NCBI GenBank assembly: GCA_038240015.1
Contig: JBBSEF010000013.1
Coordinates: forward strand, 1 to 57,980
Reading direction: 5' to 3'
Source of the DNA: CAHJXF01 sp038240015
GTDB taxonomy: Bacteria; Pseudomonadota; Gammaproteobacteria; Burkholderiales; Burkholderiaceae_D
DNA length: 57,980 nucleotides
Below, piece after piece: positions 25,328-37,612 of the stretch (its first letter is position 1; each line of letters begins with the position of its first letter). The notes below the pieces were generated by a model, which did not search any database, had not been told where the DNA came from, and saw only the letters and a program-made list of their open reading frames with translations. Both the position numbers and the translations under genes were made by a program.

Positions 25328-25344
25328 GTATCGTCTGGCGATAC
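25328..25344. promoter_or_regulatory. Candidate operator before HTH regulator
   Basis: GTATCG-tctgg-CGATAC, a perfect 6-bp inverted repeat ending 18 bp before the regulator's ATG. Placement suits autoregulation and possible control of the divergent gene pair. Confidence 0.4.
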
Positions 25345-25362
25345 TTTCCGTGAAAGAGTCCG

Positions 25363-26106
25363 ATGACGGCCAGCCTGCATCTCGTCGATGCGCTCAAGCG
25401 CGAACTGCGCGCGCGCGGGCTGACCTACGCCGAAGTCGCCTGGGGCATCCGCATGTCCGAGGCCAGCATCAAGCGCATGCTGTCGCGCCGCGACCTGTCA
25501 TTGAAGAAGCTCGATGCGATCTGTTCGTTCGCGCAAATCGAGTTCGCCGAACTCACGCGAGGCCTCTCTGCAAGCGAGAAGTTGATCGCGCGCCTCACGG
25601 TTGCGCAGGAAGAAGCGGTGGTCTCGGACCCGAAGCTGTTTCTCGTCGCGGTGTGCGCGCTCAACTTGCTCGAGTTCGACGAGATGCTTGCGTCCTATGC
25701 GCTCACGAAAGCGGAGCTGGTCGGATTTCTCGGCAAGCTCGATCGCATGGGGTTTCTGCGACTGCATCCGAACAATCGATACAAGCTGCTGGTCGCGCGC
25801 ACGTTCGCGTGGATACCCAACGGTCCGATCCAGAAGACCTTCAAGCAACACGCCGCGGACTATTTCGATTGCGCCTTCGACGGTCCATCGGAATTGATGC
25901 TGCTGCTCAACGGCCGACTCTCGGCCGCGAACGCGGCGCTGTTGATCTCGCGTCTGAAGCGGACGGCGCGCGAGTTCTCGGACCAGCACAACGAAGACGC
26001 GAAGCTGCCGGCCGATCAACGACAGGCACTGAGCCTGTTGCTCGCGGTGCGGCCCTGGCAGTTGAAGGTGATGCGGGCGTTGCAGGTCGGCGCTGCCGGG
26101 AAATAG
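25363..26106 (+). CDS. XRE-type helix-turn-helix regulator
   Basis: 247 residues. The first 65 form a Cro/C1-type HTH (LTYAEVAWGIRMSEASIKRML, then SLKKLDAICSFAQIEFAEL). The rest is helical with a second winged-helix-like segment (LTKAELVGFLGKLDRMGFLRLHPNN) and a C-terminal effector or dimerisation part. Divergent from the small exported protein/DUF2145 pair and convergent with the patatin gene (9 bp apart). Target unknown. Confidence 0.8.
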   Translation: MTASLHLVDALKRELRARGLTYAEVAWGIRMSEASIKRMLSRRDLSLKKLDAICSFAQIEFAELTRGLSASEKLIARLTVAQEEAVVSDPKLFLVAVCALNLLEFDEMLASYALTKAELVGFLGKLDRMGFLRLHPNNRYKLLVARTFAWIPNGPIQKTFKQHAADYFDCAFDGPSELMLLLNGRLSAANAALLISRLKRTAREFSDQHNEDAKLPADQRQALSLLLAVRPWQLKVMRALQVGAAGK

Positions 26107-26115
26107 AGTGAACGT

Positions 26116-26979
26116 TCAATGCGTATGCACGTTGAGCTGCATCGGTATTTCGCTGCGCTCGAGCCCACCGCTGTTTAACCACGCGCGCGTCGTCGCCGCG
26201 GAACGATCGATCAGCGACGCCGACGCCGAATAATCGTAAGGCGAAGTATCGAGCGGGCAGAGACTAGGCACCACATGCAACGCTATCGTGTGGCGATAGC
26301 GCTCGATGTCGTTGAGCAGTTGTCGCACGACGAGGAGACTGAGCGCATGCATGGCGCGCGCGATCGCGTTCGACGGCACCTGGCGCAGCGCGCAGGCGAA
26401 GCCGGTGGGCAACACCAGGACGCGGGTCGCCCCCAGCCTGATCGCCGACGAGATCGGCGTGTTGTTGGCCACGCCGCCATCGACCAGCAATCGTCCGGCG
26501 ATGTTCACCGGCGGAAAAACTCCCGGGATCGCCGCGCTCGCGAGCACCGCCTCGACCGCAGGTCCGGATGACAACAGCACTTCATCGCCGCTGATGAGGT
26601 CGGACGCGACCACGTGGATCGGGATGGCTGCTTCTTCCAGCGTGCGATACGGAAGATGCTTCTGCAGCAGGTTGCGCAATCCGCCGTGGCCGCAGACGTG
26701 GTCGCGCCCGGTCAACAGGCCGAAGAGATTGGCGAAGCTGAACGGAAAGAGATCGCGACGCTTGAGCGCGCACCAGATCTCGGTCAGGCGAGCCACGCCA
26801 TTCGGTGTGGGATCGGACGCGAAGAAGGCGCCGTTGATGGCGCCCGCCGAAGCGCCGACGATGAAGTCGGGCCTGACGTTCGCATCGAGCAACGCGCGCA
26901 GCATGCCGACCTCGACCGCACCGAGGCTGCCGCCGCCTGCCATGACGAATGCGGTTCTACCTGGCTTGCCTTGTTGCAC
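26116..26979 (-). CDS. Patatin-like phospholipase
   Basis: 287 residues of the RssA/patatin family. Oxyanion loop GGGSLGAVEVGML, nucleophile in GASAG (S44) and catalytic Asp in VDGGVANN (D167), all intact, giving a Ser-Asp dyad acyl hydrolase. No signal peptide, so probably cytoplasmic or membrane-associated. Start is GTG at 26979; a later in-frame Met inside the oxyanion loop would be too short. Confidence 0.9.
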   Translation of the reverse strand: MQQGKPGRTAFVMAGGGSLGAVEVGMLRALLDANVRPDFIVGASAGAINGAFFASDPTPNGVARLTEIWCALKRRDLFPFSFANLFGLLTGRDHVCGHGGLRNLLQKHLPYRTLEEAAIPIHVVASDLISGDEVLLSSGPAVEAVLASAAIPGVFPPVNIAGRLLVDGGVANNTPISSAIRLGATRVLVLPTGFACALRQVPSNAIARAMHALSLLVVRQLLNDIERYRHTIALHVVPSLCPLDTSPYDYSASASLIDRSAATTRAWLNSGGLERSEIPMQLNVHTH

Positions 26980-27016
26980 GTCCCCGACTCCCTGCTCCTC
27001 GAGCGATAAAGAGCGC

Positions 27017-27032
27017 CACGATACGGATCGTG
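27017..27032. repeat. Inverted repeat between pepF and patatin genes
   Basis: CACGAT-acgg-ATCGTG, perfect 6-bp arms. Could end the pepF message or serve as an operator for the patatin gene. Confidence 0.3.
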
Positions 27033-27120
27033 CAGATGGGTCGATTGCGACCCCGATGCCTTACACGATGCGCCGAATCTCGCACGAAACCGGAGGCGGT
27101 GTCACCGGTCTTGAAACGCG

Positions 27121-28977
27121 TCAGGACTTGGCGGGCTGACGCTTCCGAATGGCTTCGATGTCATCCATGATGCGATCCATGCGCGCTGCAATCGAACGAT
27201 ACGGCGCAGGCGATGCGAGATCCACGCCGGCCTTCTTGACCAGTTCGTACGGGTAGTCCGAACCGCCGGAACGCAGCAGGTCCAGATAGCGATCGCGGGC
27301 GCCCGGTTCGTTGTTGAGGACGCTGTCGGCAAACAGGGAACTCGCGGCGATCGAGGTCGCGTACTGGAACACGTAGAACGCGTTGTAGAAGTGCGGGATG
27401 TAGGCCCATTCGATCGTATCGACGTCGTCGATCTTGACCACGCCCTGCGCGTCGCCGTGATAGCGCCGCAGGATGTCGCCGTAGATCTTCGTGATGCCTT
27501 CGCCACTCAGGGCTTCGCCCTTGTCGACCTTCGCGTGAACATCGCGTTCGAACTCGGCGAACATGGCCTGGCGAAAGAACGTCCCGCGCAGATTTTCCAG
27601 CGCCGATCCCAGATACAGCAGACGCTCGTCATCGCTCTTGGCGATGTCGAGTACGTGCTTGAGCAACAGTGCTTCGTTGAACGTCGAAGCGATCTCGGCC
27701 ACGAAGATCGAATAGGGGGCCGTGGAAAAAGGCTGCGCCTTGTTGGCCAAAACCGAATGCAATGCGTGGCCCCACTCGTGCGCGAGCGTCGTCACCGATT
27801 CGTAGTCGTCGTTGTAGTTCATGAGGACATACGGATGGACATCGTAGGCCACCCCGGCCATGTGCGCACCGGAGAGCTTGCGCGGTCGCGGGTAGGCGTC
27901 CATCCAGCGATTGTCGAAACCTTGCCGGGTCGCCGCGACATAGTCGGGTCCCAGCGGCGCGACTGCTTCCAATGTGAGTCGCTTGGCATCGTCGAGACTG
28001 TAGCGGCGGTCCTGCTTCACCAGCGGCGGATAGATGTCGTAGTAGTGCATGTCCGTCACACCCAGCAACTTGCCGCGCAGCTTGAAGTAACGGTGGAGCG
28101 TGGGCAGGTTGACGTTGGCCTCACGGATCAACGTGTCGTAGACGACCGTCGGAATCGCGTTTCGGTCGAGTGCCCTGGTGATCACGTCCGGATAGCGGTG
28201 CACCTTGGCGTTGACCGAATCGATCTTCATCTGGTTGTACAGCGTCGTGCCGAAGGTATGCTCGAATTGCTTGTACTGACCGAAGAATGCGTCCATCACC
28301 GCTTTGCGGTCCGCGCGGTTCTGCACGCCGCGGTACCGGGTGTATGCGGACTGGTCCAGGGTGACCGAGCTGCCGTCGGACAGCTTGACCTTGGGCCACG
28401 GCATGTCGGCGGTCGACAGGATGGTGTAGCTCGATTGCGCTGAATCGGCGGTCAGCCCGAACTGCGCAATCAGCCCTTCGCTCTTTGCATCGAGCGTATG
28501 CGGACCCGAGCGCAGGATGTCGTCCAGGTCGTGGCGATAGATCGAGAGGCCCTTGTCCTTCGCGAGGTATCCGTCGATTTTTTTCTTGCCCAGGGCAAGG
28601 ACTTCCGGGGAAATGAAGGACTGCGCTTCGCCGAGTTGCGAGCCGAGCACCTGCGACCGCTGAGAGAGCTCGAGGCCAGCGTTGTCCCCGGTATCCTGGT
28701 TGTGCGATTCCGACGCGTACACGGCGAGGCGCCTGAAGCGCTTCTGCGCATCATCGATGAGAGTCATGCACGACTTGAAGCGCACGACAGACACGCCCAA
28801 CTCGCCCTTGCAGGACCGCATCTCCCCTAGCTGGCCTTGCAGCTTGGCCGCATCCGCATCCCAGGCGCTCTGCATGGGATAGAGGTCGTTCAGGTTCCAG
28901 CGGTCCTGCACGGACTCCGCGTAGGCAGACAGGCAAGTGGAAGTGGTGAAGAGAGCTGCCAGAATTCGGATTCGCAC
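27121..28977 (-). CDS. pepF: Oligoendopeptidase F (M3 family), exported form
   Basis: 618 residues from a GTG at 28977 with GGAG upstream. Zinc site HEWGH (H400, E401, H404) in TLAHEWGHALHS and the downstream Glu in FVAEIASTFNEALL, as in M3B PepF. Unlike the cytosolic type, it begins with a signal peptide (IRILAALFTTSTCLSAYA), so it should act in the periplasm or outside. The protein degrades short peptides. Closing motifs FYVFQYATSIAAS and YPYELVKKAGVD are PepF signatures. Confidence 0.93.
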   Translation of the reverse strand: MRIRILAALFTTSTCLSAYAESVQDRWNLNDLYPMQSAWDADAAKLQGQLGEMRSCKGELGVSVVRFKSCMTLIDDAQKRFRRLAVYASESHNQDTGDNAGLELSQRSQVLGSQLGEAQSFISPEVLALGKKKIDGYLAKDKGLSIYRHDLDDILRSGPHTLDAKSEGLIAQFGLTADSAQSSYTILSTADMPWPKVKLSDGSSVTLDQSAYTRYRGVQNRADRKAVMDAFFGQYKQFEHTFGTTLYNQMKIDSVNAKVHRYPDVITRALDRNAIPTVVYDTLIREANVNLPTLHRYFKLRGKLLGVTDMHYYDIYPPLVKQDRRYSLDDAKRLTLEAVAPLGPDYVAATRQGFDNRWMDAYPRPRKLSGAHMAGVAYDVHPYVLMNYNDDYESVTTLAHEWGHALHSVLANKAQPFSTAPYSIFVAEIASTFNEALLLKHVLDIAKSDDERLLYLGSALENLRGTFFRQAMFAEFERDVHAKVDKGEALSGEGITKIYGDILRRYHGDAQGVVKIDDVDTIEWAYIPHFYNAFYVFQYATSIAASSLFADSVLNNEPGARDRYLDLLRSGGSDYPYELVKKAGVDLASPAPYRSIAARMDRIMDDIEAIRKRQPAKS

Positions 28978-29044
28978 GAGTATCGCTCCGTGAAGAAAGA
29001 GCAATTATGCGCGACGACCGCTTGCGGCATGATCTCGGGGGCCG

Positions 29045-29275
29045 TCAACGCAGCCATGCGGCGAGCGGCGAAAACGCCAACGGAACGAGAAGCAGGATCG
29101 TCGCGCTGAAGCCGAACAGCAGATCGTCGAGCTGTGCATACAAAGGTGCTACAGGTGGATGAAGCGGGGACGAGCCGACTTCGGCATCGCGAAGATGCCC
29201 GATATGGATCGGCCGCGCCACACGGCTCCACGCGGCGAGTGTCGGTTCGGGTCTTTCGAGATCGAGTGATTGCAT
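29045..29275 (-). CDS. Small hypothetical protein with C-terminal TM helix
   Basis: 76 residues from the ATG at 29275 behind AGAAGGAA. An N-terminal soluble part (SLDLERPEPTLAAWSRVARP) precedes a single hydrophobic segment (FGFSATILLLVPLAFSPLAAWL) at the very end, i.e. a tail-anchored layout. It is divergent from the LysR gene, which may control it. Function unknown. Longer in-frame starts exist but lack a ribosome site. Confidence 0.5.
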   Translation of the reverse strand: MQSLDLERPEPTLAAWSRVARPIHIGHLRDAEVGSSPLHPPVAPLYAQLDDLLFGFSATILLLVPLAFSPLAAWLR

Positions 29276-29337
29276 GACGGATTCCTTCTGAAGGATGCGG
29301 ACCAGGCGAAGTTGCATATCGGGATTGGTGAATTCCA

Positions 29338-29350
29338 TTGATAGAATCAA
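29338..29350. promoter_or_regulatory. LysR-type T-N11-A box
   Basis: TTGAT-aga-ATCAA, a perfect dyad with T-N11-A spacing, in the divergent interval between the LysR gene and the small TM protein gene. Confidence 0.45.
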
Positions 29351-29476
29351 CTTGATTGTCGGCGCTTCGACAGCCCATCTGCCGTTTGCGGTGAGATAGA
29401 GCATAGGCGTGCCATGCACCGCGCTTCAAACGATATATATTCTCCATATCTGTCAATCTGATTCATCTATTCTTCG

Positions 29477-30394
29477 ATGGCGACTCCTCTTCCTCCGCTT
29501 GCGGCGCTGCGCGCTTTCGAGGCGGCCGCACGGCTCGAAAGCTTTTCACGTGCAGCCGACGAGATCTACGTGACACACGGCGCCGTCAGCCATCAGGTGC
29601 GCGCACTCGAAGCCTTCGTCGGTGCGCCACTGTTCATGCGCGAGGGACGCGGGGTGGTCCTGACGGGCGACGGTCGCGCTCTTGCCGCAGAGATCCGCGC
29701 CGCGCTCGCGCAGATCGGCGCGGCGGCTCAGGCGATTCGCCGGCGCGCGCAAGCTAATCGATTGACGATCAGCGTGCTGCCGTCATTCGGTTCGCGTTGG
29801 TTGATGCCACGCATCGGGCGCTTCATGAGCGCGCATCCGGGATGGGAGATCAACATCGACAGCAGTTCCGCGCTGGCCGACTTCGCGCGCGACGGCATCG
29901 ACGTGGCGGTGCGCTTCGGTCGCGGACCCTGGCCCGGCCTGCATTGCGAATGGCTGATGGACGACGAATACATCCTTGTCGCCAGCCCGAAGCTCAATCG
30001 CGGTCGCCTGCCGAAACGGCACGATCAGTTGGGGCAGTACCCGCTGATGCGCGCCGACGCAGGGCCATGGAAGGCCTGGTGCGCGGCGGCCGGCATCGAA
30101 CTGAAGAATCCTGAGACCGGCGTCGACTACCAGGACATGGGCGTCATGCTGCAAGCGGCCATCGAAGGCCAGGGGATGATGCTCACGCGTCGCGCGATCG
30201 CGACCACCGAACTAGAAAAAGGCACGCTCGTGCAGATTTTCGATATCGCCGTTCCGAGCAAGTCCGCCTACTGGATCGTCTGGTCAGAGGCGATGCCGGC
30301 TTCCGATCGCGTGATCGCTTTTCGCGATTGGATGATGATCGAGACCGCGACGAGCCGCGAGAAACCGGGTAAGCGGCGCAAGGTTAGATCTTGA
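29477..30394 (+). CDS. LysR-family regulator (GcvA-like)
   Basis: 305 residues. N-terminal winged HTH (PPLAALRAFEAAARLESFSRAADEIYVTHGAVSHQVRALE) followed by a periplasmic-binding-protein-like effector domain (LPSFGSRWLMPRIGRF, GIDVAVRFGRGPWPGL), which is the GcvA/AmpR subgroup pattern. Effector and targets unknown; the divergent small gene is the obvious candidate. Confidence 0.9.
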   Translation: MATPLPPLAALRAFEAAARLESFSRAADEIYVTHGAVSHQVRALEAFVGAPLFMREGRGVVLTGDGRALAAEIRAALAQIGAAAQAIRRRAQANRLTISVLPSFGSRWLMPRIGRFMSAHPGWEINIDSSSALADFARDGIDVAVRFGRGPWPGLHCEWLMDDEYILVASPKLNRGRLPKRHDQLGQYPLMRADAGPWKAWCAAAGIELKNPETGVDYQDMGVMLQAAIEGQGMMLTRRAIATTELEKGTLVQIFDIAVPSKSAYWIVWSEAMPASDRVIAFRDWMMIETATSREKPGKRRKVRS

Positions 30395-30397
30395 GCG

Positions 30398-30424
30398 GCA
30401 AGCTTGTGCGCCATGGAAGCTTGC
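30398..30424. terminator. Hairpin between convergent LysR and GNAT genes
   Basis: GCAAGCTT (30398-30405) and AAGCTTGC (30417-30424) form an 8-bp perfect stem around an 11-base loop, between two converging genes. Suits a bidirectional terminator, though it has no T-run. Confidence 0.5.
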
Positions 30425-30430
30425 GACGAG

Positions 30431-31009
30431 TCAGAGCGCTCTCCGAACGTAGATTGTCCCGTCTTCATCAGTGCGGTGAACGCCGAAGCCCGCATCGAGA
30501 TACATCGACAAGGGTCCGTAGTGATTCTCGGCATCGGACGATACGTTCGTCAGTGGCGAAGCTTCCACGATCAGAAGGCCCTGCTCTTTCAACCCCGCGC
30601 AAGCCGCTTGAAGCAAGGCCTTGGCGACGCCGGAGCGTCGGTGCGCCTTGGCGACGACGAAGCAGGTGACCTGACCCATTTTCTCGGCATCGGGATCCGG
30701 TTCATCGTCGAAGGCGTCCAGCATTCGGCGCGGAGCGGCATTGCACCAGCCCACCGGTTTCCCGTCTCGGTACGCCAGATGACCTTGCATACGATGCGAG
30801 CAGATGCGCTCGCACGCCTGTGCGCGATTCTCTTCGGCTGTCCGAGCGGACCACGTGACTTTCGAATGATCGACATACAGGAATTGGCAGAAACAGGATT
30901 TCCATTTTGGATTGTCTGCGAACGCGGCGCCTTCGAAATATGAGAGGAAGTCGGGCAACAAGTCCGCGGACAGCTTGCGAACTTCGATGGGCAGGGCAGG
31001 TGCAGGCAT
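30431..31009 (-). CDS. GNAT-family N-acetyltransferase
   Basis: 192 residues with an acetyl-CoA binding core (VTCFVVAKAHRRSGVAKALLQAA) and a conserved N-terminal WKSCFCQFLYVDH block. The GNAT P-loop-like segment RRSGVAKALL is present. Substrate unknown. Ends two bases before the stop-side of the upstream cupin gene, so both may be co-transcribed. Confidence 0.85.
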   Translation of the reverse strand: MPAPALPIEVRKLSADLLPDFLSYFEGAAFADNPKWKSCFCQFLYVDHSKVTWSARTAEENRAQACERICSHRMQGHLAYRDGKPVGWCNAAPRRMLDAFDDEPDPDAEKMGQVTCFVVAKAHRRSGVAKALLQAACAGLKEQGLLIVEASPLTNVSSDAENHYGPLSMYLDAGFGVHRTDEDGTIYVRRAL

Positions 31010-31011
31010 GC

Positions 31012-31611
31012 CTACGGAAATTTCGCCGGAGATGAAAACGGTTTGTTGGCGTCAACCACGAACATCACCAACGCGTGCAAGTCCGTTGAGCCGCTACTCG
31101 AGACCTGCATAGGCATTTCGGAACCATGGCCGGCCTCGGGCTGACCAGCCGCGACTCGCATCACGCCGTGAGGACCACGAATGCTTTGCTCGCCAGTGAG
31201 CACGTAGAACGCTTCCGAGCCCGGATGGCTATGCACGGGCGTGACGCTCCCCGGAGGGCCACTGGCATCGTTGACGCGAAGCAGATACTCGGTCGCAACG
31301 ACGCGGGGAATCGGCCCCACCTCCCCCACCATCGTGCCGCCCGCCGACGGCGTGCCGCTGCTACCCAGCCTGAAGAGCCAAACCTTTCCCGCCGACTCGA
31401 CCGCCAGTCCCGTGGGACCCGCAGCCGTCTGCGCTTCAGCAAGGCTCGCGAAATTTTCGATCCGCCAATACAGCGGTCCGTCGGGCAACGCTGCCACTTT
31501 CTTTTCCGCCAGCGGTTTGATTACCAGCGCTTGTTGCGCGCTCGCTGCGATTGGCAACAGGCCCATCGCTGAAATGAGAACCGCGACTATCTTGATGAGA
31601 TACCGCTTCAT
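31012..31611 (-). CDS. Secreted cupin-domain protein
   Basis: 199 residues from the ATG at 31611, preceded by a strong GGAGGAG. Signal peptide (IVAVLISAMGLLPIAASA), then a cupin core with metal-type ligands PVHSHPGSEAFYVLTGE and a second strand region (AGHGSEMPMQV). Probably a periplasmic metal-dependent cupin; substrate unknown. Two bases separate it from the GNAT gene. Confidence 0.85.
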   Translation of the reverse strand: MKRYLIKIVAVLISAMGLLPIAASAQQALVIKPLAEKKVAALPDGPLYWRIENFASLAEAQTAAGPTGLAVESAGKVWLFRLGSSGTPSAGGTMVGEVGPIPRVVATEYLLRVNDASGPPGSVTPVHSHPGSEAFYVLTGEQSIRGPHGVMRVAAGQPEAGHGSEMPMQVSSSGSTDLHALVMFVVDANKPFSSPAKFP

Positions 31612-31770
31612 GATTGCTCCTCCCTGGTTCGCGTGATCGGCGCCGGAACGAAGTCGTCGCAGGCAAATCAACCTCGAATGTTAAGCCCGGCGCCGCCCAT
31701 CGCTGTTCGCGGAGGGAACCGCAGTTTCTTTGCCTTCAATGTCGCGATCGTTGCCCTCAGTGCGCTTCGA

Positions 31771-31927
31771 CCGTACGATGAGCTTCTGCCGAAAATCGCA
31801 CCTCTTGAAAAGCATGTGAATGACCGGTGTCTTTAACAACGAAAAGCGCCTCGTCAGGTACGACTTGCGAACCGACAATGGGAATTCCATGTGCATTCGC
31901 GTATTTCGTGTAGAAACAAATCGAGTC
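31771..31927 (-). pseudogene. Frameshifted relic of a secreted-protein gene
   Basis: This lies in the only gap above 300 bases (31612-32004). On the minus strand one frame reads FYTKYANAHGIPIVGS and then VVPDEALFVVKDT; after a one-base shift near 31826 a second frame continues VIHMLFKRCDFRQKLIV. Joined, this resembles the conserved KY-DAxGIP-V-S-VPDEAL ... IxxML-KRxDxRxKL block that I recall from a family of exported, zincin-like proteins. A stop precedes it and no start is available, so it is a dead fragment. Nothing convincing was seen in 31612-31770 or 31928-32004. Confidence 0.5.
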
Positions 31928-32004
31928 CTAACAAAGCCGGCGGCGCCACAACAACTTGAGATTCGGCCCACTCGATGGACGCGCTAGCGAATGCTGTGCT
32001 CGGT

Positions 32005-35642
<3,638 letters not shown>

Positions 35643-35646
<4 letters not shown>

Positions 35647-36239
35647 AGCGATGTCGCCGCGCGCGCGGCCTGGTCATAGAGTCCTGAAAGCCAGCGCAGC
35701 ACGCGCGCCGCTTCAGCCACCGTCGCGCCGTCGCCATGCTCGGGCGACAGCGCGGCAATCAGGCAGCGCTCGCGAATCTCGCGATAGCGTTCGATGTACG
35801 CGCGCCCTTCGGCATTGGTGCGGTAAAGCACTTCCTTGCCCGCCCTGGTGGTCTCGACGACACCGGCGGCGATCAATTTCTTCAGCGAATAGTTGACGAC
35901 GTGCAAGTCCTCGATGTTGAGCGTGAAGGCGATGTCGCCAAGGCGCTTGTCGCGCGCGCGGTGATGAACGTGGTGCAGGACCAGCACGTCCATCGCGCCG
36001 AGCCCGGCCAGGCCCGCGGCGGCCATGCAGCGCACGACCCAGCGATTGAACGCGTTGCCGCCCACGATCAGGCCGAACTCGAACTCGGACATCTGCGGAA
36101 TTTCGGAGTTGGCAAGATGCGACGACGAGACGATGGTCGCGCCGCGACGCGCACGCGGCTCGTCGCTCGCGGCAGTCGGGCGGCGAACTTTCGAAGCGCT
36201 TGCCGCATGTTTGCGTACCGGTTTTTTCCTGGCGTCCAT
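35643..36239 (-). CDS. Winged-helix (MarR-like) regulator of the oxoprolinase block
   Basis: 198 residues from the ATG at 36239. A basic, low-complexity N-terminus (KKPVRKHAASASKVRRP) leads to a winged-helix domain (GAMDVLVLHHVHHRARDKRLGDIAFTL, VVNYSLKKLIAAGVV, VETTRAGKEVLYRTN). The stop overlaps the oxoprolinase start (ATGA), so the two are one transcript. It probably senses the substrate of this cluster; a longer start at 36278 is possible. Confidence 0.8.
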
Positions 36240-36392
36240 GGATAGGTTGCGAAATCCCGAGTCGACCCGTCGGATCAAGCCGTGTCGTCAATGTCGTCCT
36301 GCGTAGGGGCCGATCGAGGGTAACTACTGAGTGTCTATTTATCGGCAATTCGTCGATACTTTATTGATGTTCTGTCGCAGTTGCAAGCACTT

Positions 36393-36418
36393 CGCGATTC
36401 GGGTTAACCGGAATCGCG
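36393..36418. promoter_or_regulatory. 26-bp near-perfect palindrome before TRAP operon
   Basis: Arms CGCGATTC and GAATCGCG surround GGGTTAACCG; 24 of the 26 positions are symmetric. It lies 53 bp before the dctP ATG in the divergent interval with the winged-helix gene. Strong candidate operator for that regulator. Confidence 0.6.
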
Positions 36419-36471
36419 CGCGGCGGCAGGTTCTTGCTAGAGTCCCACTCTTCACGCATCAGGAGACGGTC

Positions 36472-37443
36472 ATGCGTTGGTTCATCAGTCTCGCACTTCT
36501 CTTCAACTTCGGTCTCATCGCACCCGCCGCAGCGCAGACGCGCTGGGATCTTCCTGCGGCGTATGCGGCCAGCAATTTCCATTCCGAGAACCTGCAACAG
36601 TTTGCCAGCGACGTCGACAAGGCGACCGGCGGCAAGCTCAAGATCACGGTCCACGCCAACGCGTCGCTGTTCAAGGCCGACCAGATCAAGCGCGCGGTGC
36701 AGGGCAATCAGGCGCAGGCGGGCGAGATTCTGCTGGCCAACTTCGAGAACGAGAACCCGCTCTTCGGTCTCGATGGCATCCCGTTTCTCGCGACCGGCTA
36801 TCCCGGTGCGATGAAGCTCTACAAGCTGTCGAAACCCGCGCTCGAAAAGCTGCTCGCATCGCAAGGCATCAAGCTGCTCTATGCGGTGGCGTGGCCGCCG
36901 CAGGGCATCTACGTGAAGAAGGAGTTGAACGGCGTCGCCGACATGCGCGGCCTCAAGTGGCGCGCCTACAGTCCGGCGACCGCGAAGATCGCCGAACTGG
37001 TCGGCGCTCAACCGGTGACGGTGCAGGCGGCCGAGCTGTCGCAGGCGCTCGCGACCGGTGTCGTCGATTCGTACATGTCGTCGGGCGCGACCGGCTTCGA
37101 TACCAAGACCTACGAGAGCATCAAACTGTGGTACGACACCGAGGCGTGGCTGCCGAAGAACGCGGTGATCGTCAATCAGAAAGCCTTCGACGCGCTCGAC
37201 AAACCCACGCAGGATGCGCTGGTCAAAGCGTCCGCCGATGCGGAAGTGCGCGGCTGGAAAATCTCCGAAGAGAAGAACGATTTCTACAAGAAGGAACTCG
37301 CGGCAAAGGGCATGCGCATCTTGAAACCGTCGGCGAAGTTCAAGGCCGATCTGGAGCAGGTGGGCGCGATCATGCAGGCCGACTGGCAGAAGAAAGCCGG
37401 GCCGGAGGGCGCGGCGATCGTCGAAGCGTTCAAGAAGAAGTGA
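36472..37443 (+). CDS. dctP: TRAP transporter solute-binding protein (DctP type)
   Basis: 323 residues from the ATG at 36472 with AGGAGA upstream. Signal peptide FISLALLFNFGLIAPAAAQ; mature part has the DctP pattern RWDLPAAYAASNFHSENLQQF and the ligand-gating region MRGLKWRAYSPATAKIAEL. Periplasmic capture component for the membrane subunits that follow. The bound carboxylate is unknown; 5-oxoproline or a D-amino acid is suggested by the neighbours. Confidence 0.92.
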   Translation: MRWFISLALLFNFGLIAPAAAQTRWDLPAAYAASNFHSENLQQFASDVDKATGGKLKITVHANASLFKADQIKRAVQGNQAQAGEILLANFENENPLFGLDGIPFLATGYPGAMKLYKLSKPALEKLLASQGIKLLYAVAWPPQGIYVKKELNGVADMRGLKWRAYSPATAKIAELVGAQPVTVQAAELSQALATGVVDSYMSSGATGFDTKTYESIKLWYDTEAWLPKNAVIVNQKAFDALDKPTQDALVKASADAEVRGWKISEEKNDFYKKELAAKGMRILKPSAKFKADLEQVGAIMQADWQKKAGPEGAAIVEAFKKK

Positions 37444-37463
37444 CGCGCAACGCTTGCCCACCT

Positions 37464-37553
37464 CGTCGTCTTCCCGGTGAAGGCCGGGACCCGAGTTTCG
37501 CGCACGCGCGCGAAGAAAATAAAACTTGGACCTCGGCTTTCGCCGGGGCGACG
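37464..37553. repeat. REP-like imperfect inverted repeat between dctP and dctQ
   Basis: Arm 37464-37498 (core CCCGGTGAAGGCCGGGACC) and arm 37522-37553 (core GGACCTCGGCTTTCGCCGG) are inverted copies of a common bacterial intergenic palindrome type; a degenerate third piece follows at about 37571-37590. The hairpin could set the dctP to dctQM expression ratio by stabilising the 5' message. Confidence 0.7.
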
Positions 37554-37612
37554 AATACCGTCGTTTGGACTCCGGCCCACCGGGGCGACGGACACTGGGG
37601 CGACGTGAATCA

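Noticed and set aside
31681..31971. A 96-residue minus-strand gene in the gap before the oxoprolinase
   Set aside because: Only part of this frame looks conserved and the matching upstream part lies in another frame, so a relic fits better than an intact gene.
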